A program made the translations under genes and the position numbers. The notes below the pieces were generated by a model. The model had not been told where the DNA came from, did no database searches, and saw nothing but the letters and a program-made list of their open reading frames with translations. From positions 12,838 to 76,837 of the forward strand of contig DIXH01000025.1 in assembly GCA_002428605.1 (NCBI GenBank): a stretch of 64,000 bases of DNA, given 5' to 3'. Source of the DNA: Clostridiaceae bacterium UBA6085. Lineage in GTDB: Bacteria > Bacillota > Clostridia > Clostridiales > Clostridiaceae. This document shows, in pieces, positions 43,718 through 53,524 of this stretch (position 1 is the stretch's first letter; the number at the start of each line of letters is the position of its first letter).

Positions 43718-46597
43718 ATGGATTTTAAGAATAGAAAAAAGAAGAAATTTGACAGATACAATGCTCTGCTCATCGTTATGCTTGCAGTATTCAGTGTAAT
43801 CATCGCAAGGCTTACAACGCTTCAGGTGATAATGGGCGAGGAATACGCTGAACGGGCAAATGACGAATTCATCAAGAACCTGAGCGAGAAAGCCCCCAGA
43901 GGGGACATCATCGACAGCGAGGGGAATATCCTTGCAACATCGGTCCAGAGCTACAATCTCGTATACGTGGATACCGCCGAGGCAAGGAAAGAGATATACA
44001 ATACAATAGACAAGGTGAACTCACTGCTGGAAAAGGCTGGGGAGTCTGATTCTGATGCCTTCGAACTGAAGCTTGAACCTTTCAGGTTCGAGTTCTCATC
44101 TGAAACCCCGGAGGGACTCAGGCGCCTTGAGCTCAGATGGAAAAAGGACAGAGGGATCGATTCCCTGATATTCAATGAGTCGCTGATGGCGACCACGGGA
44201 AAGGAAAAGATCTCGGAGCTCAATGAGTCGGAGACAGACCTCCTTGACGGCATGGTGATCGCATACGGAGCAGAGGATACCTTCTATTATCTGATAAAGA
44301 AATACAAGATATATGAGGCCCTTGAAGATGGTTCCGACAAGAACAAGGAGTATTCAACGATGAGCGGTGAGGAGCTTTATGCTTTGATGAGCACGAGGCT
44401 TTCAGATGCTGCGATCAGGGACTACATAGAGATCAAGGACAGCATAACAATGGAGAGCTACCAGGGCTCAAGGGCTGTTACGATTGTAAACAACATGAAG
44501 GAGGACAGCGCTTTCACATTCATGCAGCAGCTGTCTGACCTTCCGGGCATACAGGTTGACACGGAGCCCATAAGGCTTTATCCATACGGCGAGATGGCGG
44601 CTCATGTCCTGGGCTATCTGTCACCTATAAACAGTACCCAGAAGGACAGGTATGAGGAAAGAGGCTATGACGTATCAGTAGACTACATCGGCGCTTCCGG
44701 AATAGAGGCGGCATATGAGGACAGGCTCAAGGGAAGCAAGGGTGGAAGTACGGTCGAAGTAGACAAGAACGGAAGGACCGTCAAGGAGCTCTTCAGACTG
44801 GATGTCAACCCGGGCAACACCGTTCAGCTTTCAATCGATATGGAGCTTCAGAACATAGCTGAAAAAGGCCTTAGAGAGATTTCAGAACAGCTGACGACAA
44901 CCAATAGGATACACACGACAGGCGGATATATTTCGGATTCCTCGAATGCGACAAGAGGAGCTGTTGTGGCAATTGAGGTCAAGACAGGGAGGGTGCTGAC
45001 ATTAGCAAGCTTCCCGAGCTACGATCCCAACATATTCGCAGTCCCCGGAAGGCTTACTCCGGAACTTTACAGGAAATACTTCAATCCTGACTATGAAGCC
45101 TTTGGCAATGACCTCATACAAAGGCTCAACCTCAGGGACAAGGAAGGAAATGCGATAAGCATTGACTACCTTTTCCCACTTAATTCAGACGGTACGAGAA
45201 GGGACCCATATGACCTTTATGCAAGGCCGTTCTTCAATTACGCAACGCAGGGAATAACGCCTCCCGGATCCACATTCAAGCCTATAACGGCAGTGGCAGC
45301 CCTTGAGGAAGGAGCAATAACACCTTCTACGATAATATTCGACGGCGGATCGTTCACAAGCTCATCACTTCGAGGCTACAGGGTTAGGAATGACGGAGGC
45401 TCTGCCTACGGTTCCCTTAACCTGAATAAGGCGATGGCCAAGTCTTCTAACGTGTTTTTTGCAGACCTTGGCTACAGGCTCTACCAGAACGGAGGACTGA
45501 ACTCCATATCCGAATGGGCATGGAAGCTGGGTCTCGGCCACAACCCCGATGAGCCTGCCCACAGCACCACAGGTATCGAGATAAGCGAGAACATACAAAG
45601 CAATGTTTACAACCACGAGAGCAAGAGGCTGATAACCCAGAGGCTCATAAATTTCGGCGTTGTCGAGTTCCTGAATGCAGGAAAGGCAAGGAACGGTTCT
45701 GCGTTCAAGCCCATAAGCATAGGTGTCGACAATGCTGACATGGATTCAACGGCACTTGCGAAACAGGCAATCAAGGATGCGGTCAAGGATGCCCTTGATA
45801 TAAGCCTTGATGATGCCAATATCAGGAAGGGACCGAAGCTTGAGGACTTCTCGAAGGTACTGACACCTCTTTTCCAGGACTTTATCGATACTCTTCCTGC
45901 AGGGTCTGATGTTGAGAAGGCAAGCTACTATGCGAACCAGATAGCAGAATATATTGTGTATGACAAGGTAAATGAGATGTGGAGCCCGGTCAATGTAATA
46001 TCCGCTTCGCTCGGACAGGGCGATACCCAGATAAGCCTGCTTCAGATGGCGAACTCCATAGCTACCATAGCAAATGGCGGAACCAGATACAGGACCTCCC
46101 TGGTGGACAGGGTCCTCGATGAGGAAGGCAACATAATACTTGAAAACCAGCCTGAAGTACTTGAGGAGACCGGAATAAGCGCAAGCACCCTTGAAGCTGT
46201 AAGAAACAGCATGAGGGCTGTAAATGAGCCAGGCGGTACAGCCTACTCAACCTTCAGGAATTTCCCTATAGCTACCGCAGGAAAGACAGGAACCGCAAGC
46301 GTACGAAGCAATGATTCTGCATTCATAGGAAGGTCCGCGTACGGAGTGTATGTCACATACGCACCTGCTGATGACCCTCTGATCGCGATTGCCGTAGTAG
46401 TATACGACAGCACCAGAGGATCATATGTGGCACCGATAGCTCTTGCCATGTACGAGGAGTATTTCAAGGACATGCTGGAGACTCAGTATCCGGGCTACGT
46501 AAGGAAATACAACTATGAGATAGATGACCCGTACGAACAGGTGACAGGTGATTATGACGGAAATCCGATAGAGGATGAGACTGTTGTAAATCAGTAG
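43718..46597 (+). CDS. Class B penicillin-binding protein, PBP2 (MrdA/SpoVD-like) transpeptidase
   Basis: Peptidoglycan transpeptidase anchored by one N-terminal helix (about 15-35). Dimerization domain about 45-370, with ERAPRGDIIDSEGNILA-type opening. Transpeptidase domain about 395-915 with complete active site: Ser518-Thr-Phe-Lys521 in PPGSTFKP, Ser576-Ser-Asn578, and Lys856-Thr-Gly858. At 959 residues it is longer than most PBP2 proteins, with inserts near 170-260 and 650-740. It is an active contrast to the inactive PBP-like protein at 9355. ATG 43718 follows AGAGGA. It lies divergent from the two-component system; an EamA exporter gene follows after 15 bases. Confidence 0.94.
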   Translation: MDFKNRKKKKFDRYNALLIVMLAVFSVIIARLTTLQVIMGEEYAERANDEFIKNLSEKAPRGDIIDSEGNILATSVQSYNLVYVDTAEARKEIYNTIDKVNSLLEKAGESDSDAFELKLEPFRFEFSSETPEGLRRLELRWKKDRGIDSLIFNESLMATTGKEKISELNESETDLLDGMVIAYGAEDTFYYLIKKYKIYEALEDGSDKNKEYSTMSGEELYALMSTRLSDAAIRDYIEIKDSITMESYQGSRAVTIVNNMKEDSAFTFMQQLSDLPGIQVDTEPIRLYPYGEMAAHVLGYLSPINSTQKDRYEERGYDVSVDYIGASGIEAAYEDRLKGSKGGSTVEVDKNGRTVKELFRLDVNPGNTVQLSIDMELQNIAEKGLREISEQLTTTNRIHTTGGYISDSSNATRGAVVAIEVKTGRVLTLASFPSYDPNIFAVPGRLTPELYRKYFNPDYEAFGNDLIQRLNLRDKEGNAISIDYLFPLNSDGTRRDPYDLYARPFFNYATQGITPPGSTFKPITAVAALEEGAITPSTIIFDGGSFTSSSLRGYRVRNDGGSAYGSLNLNKAMAKSSNVFFADLGYRLYQNGGLNSISEWAWKLGLGHNPDEPAHSTTGIEISENIQSNVYNHESKRLITQRLINFGVVEFLNAGKARNGSAFKPISIGVDNADMDSTALAKQAIKDAVKDALDISLDDANIRKGPKLEDFSKVLTPLFQDFIDTLPAGSDVEKASYYANQIAEYIVYDKVNEMWSPVNVISASLGQGDTQISLLQMANSIATIANGGTRYRTSLVDRVLDEEGNIILENQPEVLEETGISASTLEAVRNSMRAVNEPGGTAYSTFRNFPIATAGKTGTASVRSNDSAFIGRSAYGVYVTYAPADDPLIAIAVVVYDSTRGSYVAPIALAMYEEYFKDMLETQYPGYVRKYNYEIDDPYEQVTGDYDGNPIEDETVVNQ

Positions 46598-46612
46598 GAT
46601 GATGGAGGTACC

Positions 46613-47509
46613 ATGGAAAGAGTGAAGCCACAATATGCGGTCATGGCATTTGCTGCTGCAGCACTGTATGCAGCAAGCGCTCCGGCATCCAAGCTTCTGC
46701 TTGAACAGGCAACGCCTGTCTTCATGGCTTCCTTCCTTTATCTAGGAGCCGGAATAGGCATGTCCCTTGTTGGCATGCTTCGCAAAAGCCTCAATAATGG
46801 ACATAAGGAAACGAGGCTGGACAGGAGTGACCTGACCTTTGTGGTGCTTATGATCATCCTGGACATCATAGCTCCGATCCTTCTTATGATAGGACTGAGG
46901 ATGACCACCGCTTCAAATGCATCGCTGCTTAACAACTTCGAGATCGCAGCCACTTCAATGATAGCATTCATGCTATTCGGCGAGCCTGTGTCGAAGAGGC
47001 TCTGGAAGGGGATAGCCGTAATAACGGCAGCAAGCATGCTGCTGTCGCTTGGAGAAGCTGGCAGCCTGAACTTTTCACTTGGTTCAGTCTTCGTGCTTCT
47101 GGCAGCTACAGCCTGGGGATTTGAGAACAATTGCACCAGGATGCTTTCGCTAAAGGATCCGCTTCAGGTGGTTGTCCTTAAAGGCCTTGGATCAGGAGCT
47201 GGGTCTCTCATTGTAGCGTTTTTGATCGGAGATGCACCTCCTGAACTGAAATTTGTGCTATATGCAATGATATTGGGGTTTTTCTCATATGGAATGAGCA
47301 TATGGCTCTACGTATATGCACAGAGAGGACTTGGCGCCGCGAGGACAAGCTCCTACTACGCTGTTGCGCCGTTTATAGGAGCCGCCATATCGTATGCGGT
47401 ATTCCACGATCCATTGTCTCCGACCTTCCTTGCAGCCCTTGTGCTGATGATGATCGGAAGCTACCTTGCTGCCTTTGATGGATTACGGCGGGAGAAACAA
47501 AGCACCTAA
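46613..47509 (+). CDS. EamA/DMT-family transporter
   Basis: Drug/metabolite-type exporter of 298 residues with ten predicted helices in two five-helix EamA repeats (about 8-145 and 155-290). The first repeat has PASKLLLEQATPVFMASFLYLGAG and NASLLNNFEIAATSMIAFMLFGEPVSKR; the second has RTSSYYAVAPFIGAAISYAVFHDPLS. ATG 46613 follows GATGGAGG and lies 15 bases after the PBP gene, so co-transcription is likely. Substrate not determinable. Confidence 0.93.
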   Translation: MERVKPQYAVMAFAAAALYAASAPASKLLLEQATPVFMASFLYLGAGIGMSLVGMLRKSLNNGHKETRLDRSDLTFVVLMIILDIIAPILLMIGLRMTTASNASLLNNFEIAATSMIAFMLFGEPVSKRLWKGIAVITAASMLLSLGEAGSLNFSLGSVFVLLAATAWGFENNCTRMLSLKDPLQVVVLKGLGSGAGSLIVAFLIGDAPPELKFVLYAMILGFFSYGMSIWLYVYAQRGLGAARTSSYYAVAPFIGAAISYAVFHDPLSPTFLAALVLMMIGSYLAAFDGLRREKQST

Positions 47510-47580
47510 ATCAGCTTATTTTAATTGTGAATTTTTAAGCAATATTTAGAGTTGATGCTGTACCATTGTACTGTCAAATC

Positions 47581-47589
47581 TGCTATAAT
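47581..47589 (+). promoter_or_regulatory. Extended -10 promoter of the NusG-II/Gx operon
   Basis: TGCTATAAT (47581-47589) is a perfect extended -10 element; the -35 region is poor, which extended -10 promoters tolerate. It lies about 45 bases before the NusG-II protein start. Confidence 0.5.
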
Positions 47590-47634
47590 TTATGGGTTGA
47601 AAAGTAATGCCTTGAAGGCGAAATAGGGAATGAT

Positions 47635-48033
47635 ATGAAAGTTAAGAAATGGGACATTATAATAATCGCATTATTCGTGCTCCTGTCCTTTGTTCCTGTC
47701 GGCATATTCGCCATGACAGTTGCAGGCAATGATGAGACTGACGGCGTATATGCCGTGGTAACGGTGCAGGGAGAGGAATACAGGACGATAAAGCTCACCG
47801 GGCATACTGGAAGCGAGGACATCCTTGTCAAGACCGAGCTCGGTATGAACCTTATTCAGGTCGTTGACGGGAAGGTAATGATGTTCGAAGCAGACTGTCC
47901 TGACCAGGTGTGCGTATACCAGGGCGCTGCGAGCAAGCCTGGTGATATGATAGTATGCCTGCCTCACAAGGTAGTGGTTGAAATCAAGGGTACGGTTCCT
48001 GATGAAGAACAGACCGATATTACCACGAATTGA
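47635..48033 (+). CDS. NusG domain II-containing membrane-anchored protein
   Basis: A 132-residue protein with one N-terminal transmembrane helix (about 6-28) and an extracytoplasmic NusG_II domain (about 38-125), with CPDQVCVYQGAASKPGDMIVCLPHKVVVEI near the end. The CPDQxC...CLPHK pattern is typical of this family, which in Clostridia sits next to Gx transporters and often near Rnf or FMN-transfer genes. The cysteines may bind a metal or be redox-active. ATG 47635 follows AGGG. The Gx transporter gene starts ten bases on. Confidence 0.92.
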   Translation: MKVKKWDIIIIALFVLLSFVPVGIFAMTVAGNDETDGVYAVVTVQGEEYRTIKLTGHTGSEDILVKTELGMNLIQVVDGKVMMFEADCPDQVCVYQGAASKPGDMIVCLPHKVVVEIKGTVPDEEQTDITTN

Positions 48034-48043
48034 GGTGGAAAGC

Positions 48044-48574
48044 ATGAACAAGACAACAAGGATGGTTTTCATAGCACTTATAGTAGCGCAGGCCCTTGTG
48101 CTTCACGTGGTAGAGGGCATGATACCTCTTCCGATCGGCGTTCCGGGTGCAAGGCTGGGACTTGCCAACATATTCACGATAATTTCCCTGTATACTCTTG
48201 GATTCAAGTCATCACTGGTTGTGGTACTTCTGAGGGTCTTCCTGGCCACCTTCTTCGGCGGTAACCTGTCGTCCATGCTGTACAGCCTGAGCGGAGGACT
48301 GCTTAGCCTTATGGTGATGGCAGCGGTAAAGAATCTTCTGAAGGACAAGGTCTCCATCATAGGTGTATCCGGCGCAGGAGCCATAAGCCACAACATAGGT
48401 CAGCTTCTTGTTGCTTCCTACATTGTGCAGAATATTACTGTAATGCTGTATCTGCCGGTACTGACCTTCATAGGCATCGGAACGGGTATATTCGTAGGCA
48501 TCACTGCTAATTTCATCATGGCTCACCTGAGGAAGATCCCTTCCCTGAAGAAGATAATGGCAACTGTCGAGTAA
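48044..48574 (+). CDS. Gx transporter-family / heptaprenyl diphosphate synthase component I-like membrane protein
   Basis: A 176-residue protein with five or six helices, of the Hpre_diP_synt_I (Gx transporter) family. Marks are IALIVAQALVLHVVEGMIPLPIG, GARLGLANIFTIISLY, LLRVFLATFFGGNLSSMLYSLSGGLLSL, and GAISHNIGQLLVASYI. Sequence suggests an ECF-S-like substrate-binding membrane subunit rather than an enzyme, despite the database name. ATG 48044 follows GAGGTGG. It forms a pair with the NusG-II gene and ends at a strong terminator. Confidence 0.88.
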   Translation: MNKTTRMVFIALIVAQALVLHVVEGMIPLPIGVPGARLGLANIFTIISLYTLGFKSSLVVVLLRVFLATFFGGNLSSMLYSLSGGLLSLMVMAAVKNLLKDKVSIIGVSGAGAISHNIGQLLVASYIVQNITVMLYLPVLTFIGIGTGIFVGITANFIMAHLRKIPSLKKIMATVE

Positions 48575-48578
48575 CCGG

Positions 48579-48606
48579 AGCATCATGCGTGGCATGGTGC
48601 TTTTTT
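48579..48606 (+). terminator. Terminator of the Gx transporter gene
   Basis: AGCATCATGC (48579-48588), loop GTG and GCATGGTGCT (48592-48601) form a 10-bp stem with G-T pairs, followed by six T residues (48601-48606). Confidence 0.92.
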
Positions 48607-48677
48607 CATTGAAAGAAGCTAAAAAATAAGCCTGAAAAAATATTTTATAAAAATGAATGAATTGTTAACAAAGACTA

Positions 48678-48706
48678 TTGACACTGAATATATGCAGTGA
48701 TAATAT
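48678..48706 (+). promoter_or_regulatory. Upstream veg promoter (P1)
   Basis: TTGACA (48678-48683), 17-base spacer, TAATAT (48701-48706). A near-consensus sigma-A promoter, 42 bases upstream of a second one on the same strand. Confidence 0.85.
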
Positions 48707-48719
48707 TAAAAGTTATAAT

Positions 48720-48748
48720 TTGACAGAAAAACTTCTTTAGGGTATAAT
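48720..48748 (+). promoter_or_regulatory. Downstream veg promoter (P2), full consensus
   Basis: TTGACA (48720-48725), 17-base spacer, TATAAT (48743-48748): a perfect consensus sigma-A promoter. Transcription would begin near 48755, so an upstream in-frame ATG at 48747 would be missing from this transcript; this supports ATG 48771 as the veg start. B. subtilis veg is also known for an exceptionally strong promoter. Confidence 0.92.
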
Positions 48749-48770
48749 GGTACAGGAAGAAGGTGGTTTG

Positions 48771-49016
48771 ATGGACAGGAACACCAGCGTAGAGAGCATT
48801 GAAGCCATACGCGAGGAAATCTCGAACAACGTAGGAAAAAACGTCAAATTGAAAGCCAATGTTGGCAGACGGAAGATTTACGAGAGCACCGGCATAATCG
48901 AACAGGCTTATTCCAGTATTTTTCTAGTAAGACTGGACAACGAAAGCAAAGGGACTGTTACATTCAGCTACTCAGACGTACTGACAAAGACAGTTCAGCT
49001 GTTATACAAGAACTAA
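48771..49016 (+). CDS. veg: Veg protein
   Basis: A small conserved Firmicute protein of about 81 residues. The pattern SIEAIREEISNNVGKNVKLKANVGRRKIYESTGIIEQAYSSIFLV-type matches Veg, continuing to TVTFSYSDVLTKTVQL. In B. subtilis Veg influences biofilm matrix production; it is highly expressed in growing cells. ATG 48771 follows AAGGTGG. Two strong promoters precede it and a terminator overlaps its stop. The ispE gene follows, as in many Firmicutes. Confidence 0.95.
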   Translation: MDRNTSVESIEAIREEISNNVGKNVKLKANVGRRKIYESTGIIEQAYSSIFLVRLDNESKGTVTFSYSDVLTKTVQLLYKN

Positions 49017-49041
49017 AGGCATCCAATCCGGGTGCCTTTTT
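49016..49041 (+). terminator. Terminator of veg
   Basis: GGCATCC (49018-49024), loop AATCC, GGGTGCC (49030-49036), a 7-bp stem with one G-T pair, followed by five T residues. It begins at the stop codon of veg. Confidence 0.85.
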
Positions 49042-49054
49042 CCTGTTTTTGGGA

Positions 49055-49060
49055 TATAAT
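49055..49060 (+). promoter_or_regulatory. Possible -10 box of ispE
   Basis: TATAAT at 49055-49060 is a clear -10 element; the -35 is poor. If used, transcription begins near 49067, placing the three GGTGA-N5-TCACC repeats within the first 15-65 bases of the transcript. Confidence 0.4.
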
Positions 49061-49080
49061 TTAGGCAATGGAGTCTGTGG

Positions 49081-49133
49081 GGTGAAAGTATCACCATACG
49101 GTGAAATTATCACCAATCGGTGAAAGTATCACC
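49081..49133 (+). repeat. Three tandem 19-bp repeats, each a 15-bp palindrome, upstream of ispE
   Basis: GGTGAAAGTATCACC at 49081-49095, GGTGAAATTATCACC at 49100-49114 and GGTGAAAGTATCACC at 49119-49133. The period is exactly 19 bases; arms are GGTGA/TCACC around a 5-base centre, with 4-base spacers of changing sequence (ATAC, AATC). The array ends 23 bases before the ispE start codon and lies just past a TATAAT. It is probably a multi-site operator or an RNA hairpin array; no known regulator is assigned. Confidence 0.95.
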
Positions 49134-49156
49134 TCTACTGGAAGGAGATGCCTGAA

Positions 49157-49999
49157 ATGAGGCTTGAAGCACATGCGAAAATCAACCTGTCCCTTGATAT
49201 CGTCGCAAAGAGGGAGGATGGCTATCATCTCCTTGAAATGGTAATGCAGGAAATTGAGCTGCACGACGTGGTTGAGGTAGAAAAAGCGGATAAGGGCATA
49301 ACCCTTTCCTGCAGCAAGGAGTACATACCCTGCAATTCAAAGAATACAGCCTATAAGGCTGCTGAAATGATGATCAAGAGATGCGGTATAGATGGGGGAG
49401 TAAGGATATCTATCGAGAAGAACATACCTGTAGCTGCCGGACTTGCCGGGGGCTCCACAGATGCCGCTGCGGTCATCAGAGGTATGAATGAGGTTTATGG
49501 CCTGGGCTTGTCCATGGAAGAGATGATGGGTCTTGGACTGAAGGTGGGAGCAGACGTGCCTTATTGCCTTGTGGGCGGGACAGCCCTCTGCAGCGGGGTA
49601 GGTGAAGTAGTGAAACCGCTGAAGCCATTTTCAGGAGTTGACGTCCTTCTTGTTAAGCCTGCATTCGGTGTGTCGACCAAGGATGCCTATATGGGATTCG
49701 AGCTGGACAAGGTGAAGAGGCACGTATCAACCAGAAGGCTGATCTCTGCAATGGAAATGCGGAATCTTGACGCAGTCGCATATAACATGCGGAACCTGCT
49801 TGAGAATGTGACCCTCAGGAAGCACCCTATATTGAAGACCATCAAGGAGTCGCTTTCTGAACATGGAGCTATAGGCACCCTGATGAGCGGAAGCGGCCCG
49901 ACCGTGTATGGGATCTTCAGTAATGCAGAGGATGCCGGAAAGGCGGAAGTGTTTTTCAGGGACAAGTACAGGGAAGTAATACTTACAAAGACAAGATAA
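49157..49999 (+). CDS. ispE: 4-diphosphocytidyl-2-C-methyl-D-erythritol kinase
   Basis: GHMP kinase of the non-mevalonate isoprenoid pathway: phosphorylates CDP-methylerythritol with ATP. It opens MRLEAHAKINLSLDIVAKREDGYHLLEM, with the typical AKINL, then the ATP loop PVAAGLAGGSTDAAAVIRG, and ends MSGSGPTVYGIFSN. About 280 residues. ATG 49157 is preferred, nine bases after AAGGAG; ATG 49148 would sit directly on the Shine-Dalgarno. The triple palindrome repeat lies immediately upstream, so expression is probably regulated. Its stop touches a bidirectional terminator. Confidence 0.96.
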   Translation: MRLEAHAKINLSLDIVAKREDGYHLLEMVMQEIELHDVVEVEKADKGITLSCSKEYIPCNSKNTAYKAAEMMIKRCGIDGGVRISIEKNIPVAAGLAGGSTDAAAVIRGMNEVYGLGLSMEEMMGLGLKVGADVPYCLVGGTALCSGVGEVVKPLKPFSGVDVLLVKPAFGVSTKDAYMGFELDKVKRHVSTRRLISAMEMRNLDAVAYNMRNLLENVTLRKHPILKTIKESLSEHGAIGTLMSGSGPTVYGIFSNAEDAGKAEVFFRDKYREVILTKTR

Positions 50000-50021
50000 A
50001 GGACCCAAACTTTGGGTCCTT
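49999..50021. terminator. Bidirectional terminator between ispE and the glucosyltransferase-like gene
   Basis: AAGGACCCAAA (49999-50009) and TTTGGGTCCTT (50011-50021) form a perfect 11-bp stem. It overlaps the stop of the opposite gene and ends both convergent transcripts. Confidence 0.8.
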
Positions 50022-51144
50022 AAATTATTGCTTCATTTTTTGCTGCCAGTCTCTTAAGGAGCGCATACACTTCATCAGCCGCGTTCTGCTTTGAATGCTC
50101 CCTTGACCTCGCCTTCATCCTTGCGAGCCTCATCTCGTCCTTCATGAGGCTGCATATGGCATCCCTGCAGTCGGTGCCTGAACCTATGTCAAGAGCCAGG
50201 TCATGCCTCAGGAGATAGGCTGCATTCTGGGCTTCCTGTCCCGGAACGGCTGAGAATATGGCAAGCGGGGTGCCTGTCACGAAGCTTTCCGCAACTGTCA
50301 GTCCGCCTGGCTTTGTCACCAGCAGGTCCGTGATCCCGAGGATGTCGTCCATGTTGTCAACATATGTGAGGTTCAGGAATTTTCTTTCTGAGGCTTCATT
50401 GATCTCGGTCATCCTCTCATGCAGCTTGAGGTTTCCGCCGGATACCACTATAAGCTGCAGATCGCACTCAATGGACAGGAGTTCCCGTACAATGATCTCT
50501 ATGTTGCCAAGCCCAAGGCTTCCTCCCATAACTGTTATGGTCCTCTTGTCCGTGAGTCCCAGTTCCCTAAGGGTCTCGGACCTTTCAGGATGCTGCGCGA
50601 ACTTCCGTCCTGTAGGTATCCCGAATACATGGATGCTGCCTTCCTCAATGCCTCTTTCCTTCAGCTCATCTATCATGTCATCGTTCGAGACCACATAGGC
50701 TTCAATGTTCCTGTGAACCCAGAAAGAGTGTGCGCCGAAGTCAGTCATGACTACACAGCCTGGCTTCATGAGGCTGTGGTTTTTCTTCAGCATTGAAAGT
50801 ACTTGCGACGTGAAGGGGTGGGTGGCGACGATGACGTCGGGATTGAATTCATCTATGGTCGGGATAAGTCCCTTTGTCACATATTCATACCAAAACCTTG
50901 TTACTGCTATGGATTCCCTGTTGTCCGCATATTTATAAAGGTATTTGAAGAAAACCGGGTAGTACTTGATGCTTTTCAGGTACGTGCCGATAACCAGCTT
51001 GTCCAGCGTTGGGCTGATGTATTTTATTGTATTGATGACCCTGACCTCTGAACCCGGTTCGTTCCTGAGGACAGCCTCTTTAATGGCTTCCGCAGCTTTG
51101 TTGTGGCCGCTGCCTGCGGATACAGTAAGTATCAATGCCCTCAT
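50020..51144 (-). CDS. UgtP/MGDG-synthase-type diacylglycerol glycosyltransferase
   Basis: GT28-type glycosyltransferase that adds sugars to diacylglycerol. It opens MRALILTVSAGSGHNKAAEAI, with the GSGHNKAA motif of the MGDG synthase N-terminal domain, then ATHPFTSQVLSMLKK and VMTDFGAHSFWVH. The donor domain holds TVMGGSLGLGNIE and VTKPGGLTVAESFVTGTPLAI. 374 residues. ATG 51144 is preferred, eight bases after AAGGAG. A second lipid-type glycosyltransferase (family 4) lies at 22554. Sugar unknown, glucose likely. Confidence 0.88.
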   Translation of the reverse strand: MRALILTVSAGSGHNKAAEAIKEAVLRNEPGSEVRVINTIKYISPTLDKLVIGTYLKSIKYYPVFFKYLYKYADNRESIAVTRFWYEYVTKGLIPTIDEFNPDVIVATHPFTSQVLSMLKKNHSLMKPGCVVMTDFGAHSFWVHRNIEAYVVSNDDMIDELKERGIEEGSIHVFGIPTGRKFAQHPERSETLRELGLTDKRTITVMGGSLGLGNIEIIVRELLSIECDLQLIVVSGGNLKLHERMTEINEASERKFLNLTYVDNMDDILGITDLLVTKPGGLTVAESFVTGTPLAIFSAVPGQEAQNAAYLLRHDLALDIGSGTDCRDAICSLMKDEMRLARMKARSREHSKQNAADEVYALLKRLAAKNEAII

Positions 51145-51266
51145 GAGGAACACTCCTTTTGCCGTACACCAGTGTTATTTTCTGTTATAATTATAGCATA
51201 GACGATTTCGATATTCGGAAGCTTAATGAAATTATAAGATAAACCTAACAATATGCGGGGTGGCAG

Positions 51267-51674
51267 ATGGGCAAGGCTACGATTTACATCATCAACAAGA
51301 AACCCGATGAAGAGCCTATAGAGGTTGTTTACAAGGGCTCATATTCAGAAGGCAAGGAGCACTCGGTGGTTGAATACGACGAGAGCGACCTGACAGGCAT
51401 GGAAGGCATCAGAACAAGGATAAACATATATCAGGACCACATGGAGATAGTAAGGACCGGAAACCTCAATGCAAGGCTGAAATTCAAGGAAGGCTACATT
51501 GACAGCATTCTTTATAAGATGCAGTACGGAACCATAGCCATGGAGGTATCAACTGAGAAGCTTGACATAAGGAAGGTTGAAACCGGATATGACATCCTTG
51601 TCCGATATGACCTGGAAGTCAAGGGTGATTACAAGGACAAGAACGACATGTCCATCAGGATCGTGAAGAGCTGA
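51267..51674 (+). CDS. DUF1934 calycin-like protein
   Basis: A 135-residue protein made mostly of predicted beta strands, of the DUF1934 family (B. subtilis YwiB relatives). Typical parts are GSYSEGKEHSVVEYDESDLTGMEG-like loop, then MQYGTIAMEVSTEKLD and LVRYDLEVKGDYKDKNDMSIRI at the end. DUF1934 proteins are thought to have a lipocalin-like barrel; no ligand is known. The GGGGTGG site precedes ATG 51267. Its position before pyrG and rho is commonly conserved in Clostridia. Ends at a long hairpin. Confidence 0.85.
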   Translation: MGKATIYIINKKPDEEPIEVVYKGSYSEGKEHSVVEYDESDLTGMEGIRTRINIYQDHMEIVRTGNLNARLKFKEGYIDSILYKMQYGTIAMEVSTEKLDIRKVETGYDILVRYDLEVKGDYKDKNDMSIRIVKS

Positions 51675-51700
51675 AAAAATAAAACCATATAGAAAAAAAT

Positions 51701-51735
51701 AATAGTAGCACACATGGTCAATGTGTGTTACTATT
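51701..51735 (+). terminator. Long hairpin between DUF1934 gene and pyrG
   Basis: AATAGTAGCACACAT (51701-51715), loop GGTCA, ATGTGTGTTACTATT (51721-51735): a 15-bp stem with one G-T pair, followed by ACTATTATTTATTT. It works as terminator of the DUF1934 gene. A pyrG attenuator role was considered, but no promoter with a GGGC-type start is visible upstream. Confidence 0.7.
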
Positions 51736-51743
51736 ACTATTAT

Positions 51744-51776
51744 TTATTTGATCAAATAATACGCCCATTCTAATTA
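51744..51776 (+). promoter_or_regulatory. Possible pyrG promoter overlapped by a 16-bp palindrome
   Basis: TTATTTGATCAAATAA (51744-51759) is a perfect 16-bp palindrome. Inside it, TTGATC (51748-51753) could serve as -35 with TAATTA (51771-51776) as -10 at 17-base spacing. A factor bound to the palindrome would block this promoter. Tentative. Confidence 0.4.
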
Positions 51777-51777
51777 G

Positions 51778-53439
<1,662 letters not shown>

Positions 53440-53449
53440 GATTTAGGTT

Positions 53450-53478
53450 CTGGCCCGGACAAGATATGCCCGGGTCAG
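53450..53478 (+). terminator. Terminator of pyrG
   Basis: CTGGCCCGG (53450-53458) and CCGGGTCAG (53470-53478) form a 9-bp stem with one G-T pair and an 11-base loop, followed by ATCAATTTTA. Confidence 0.75.
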
Positions 53479-53524
53479 ATCAATTTTAGGTTAATTTTAC
53501 CTGATTAAGTCAATTTACTACTTA

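Noticed and set aside
51701..51735. pyrG attenuator of the B. subtilis type
   Set aside because: The hairpin is right for one, but no promoter and no GGGC transcript start are seen upstream of it, and it lies right behind the DUF1934 gene. Ordinary terminator is preferred.
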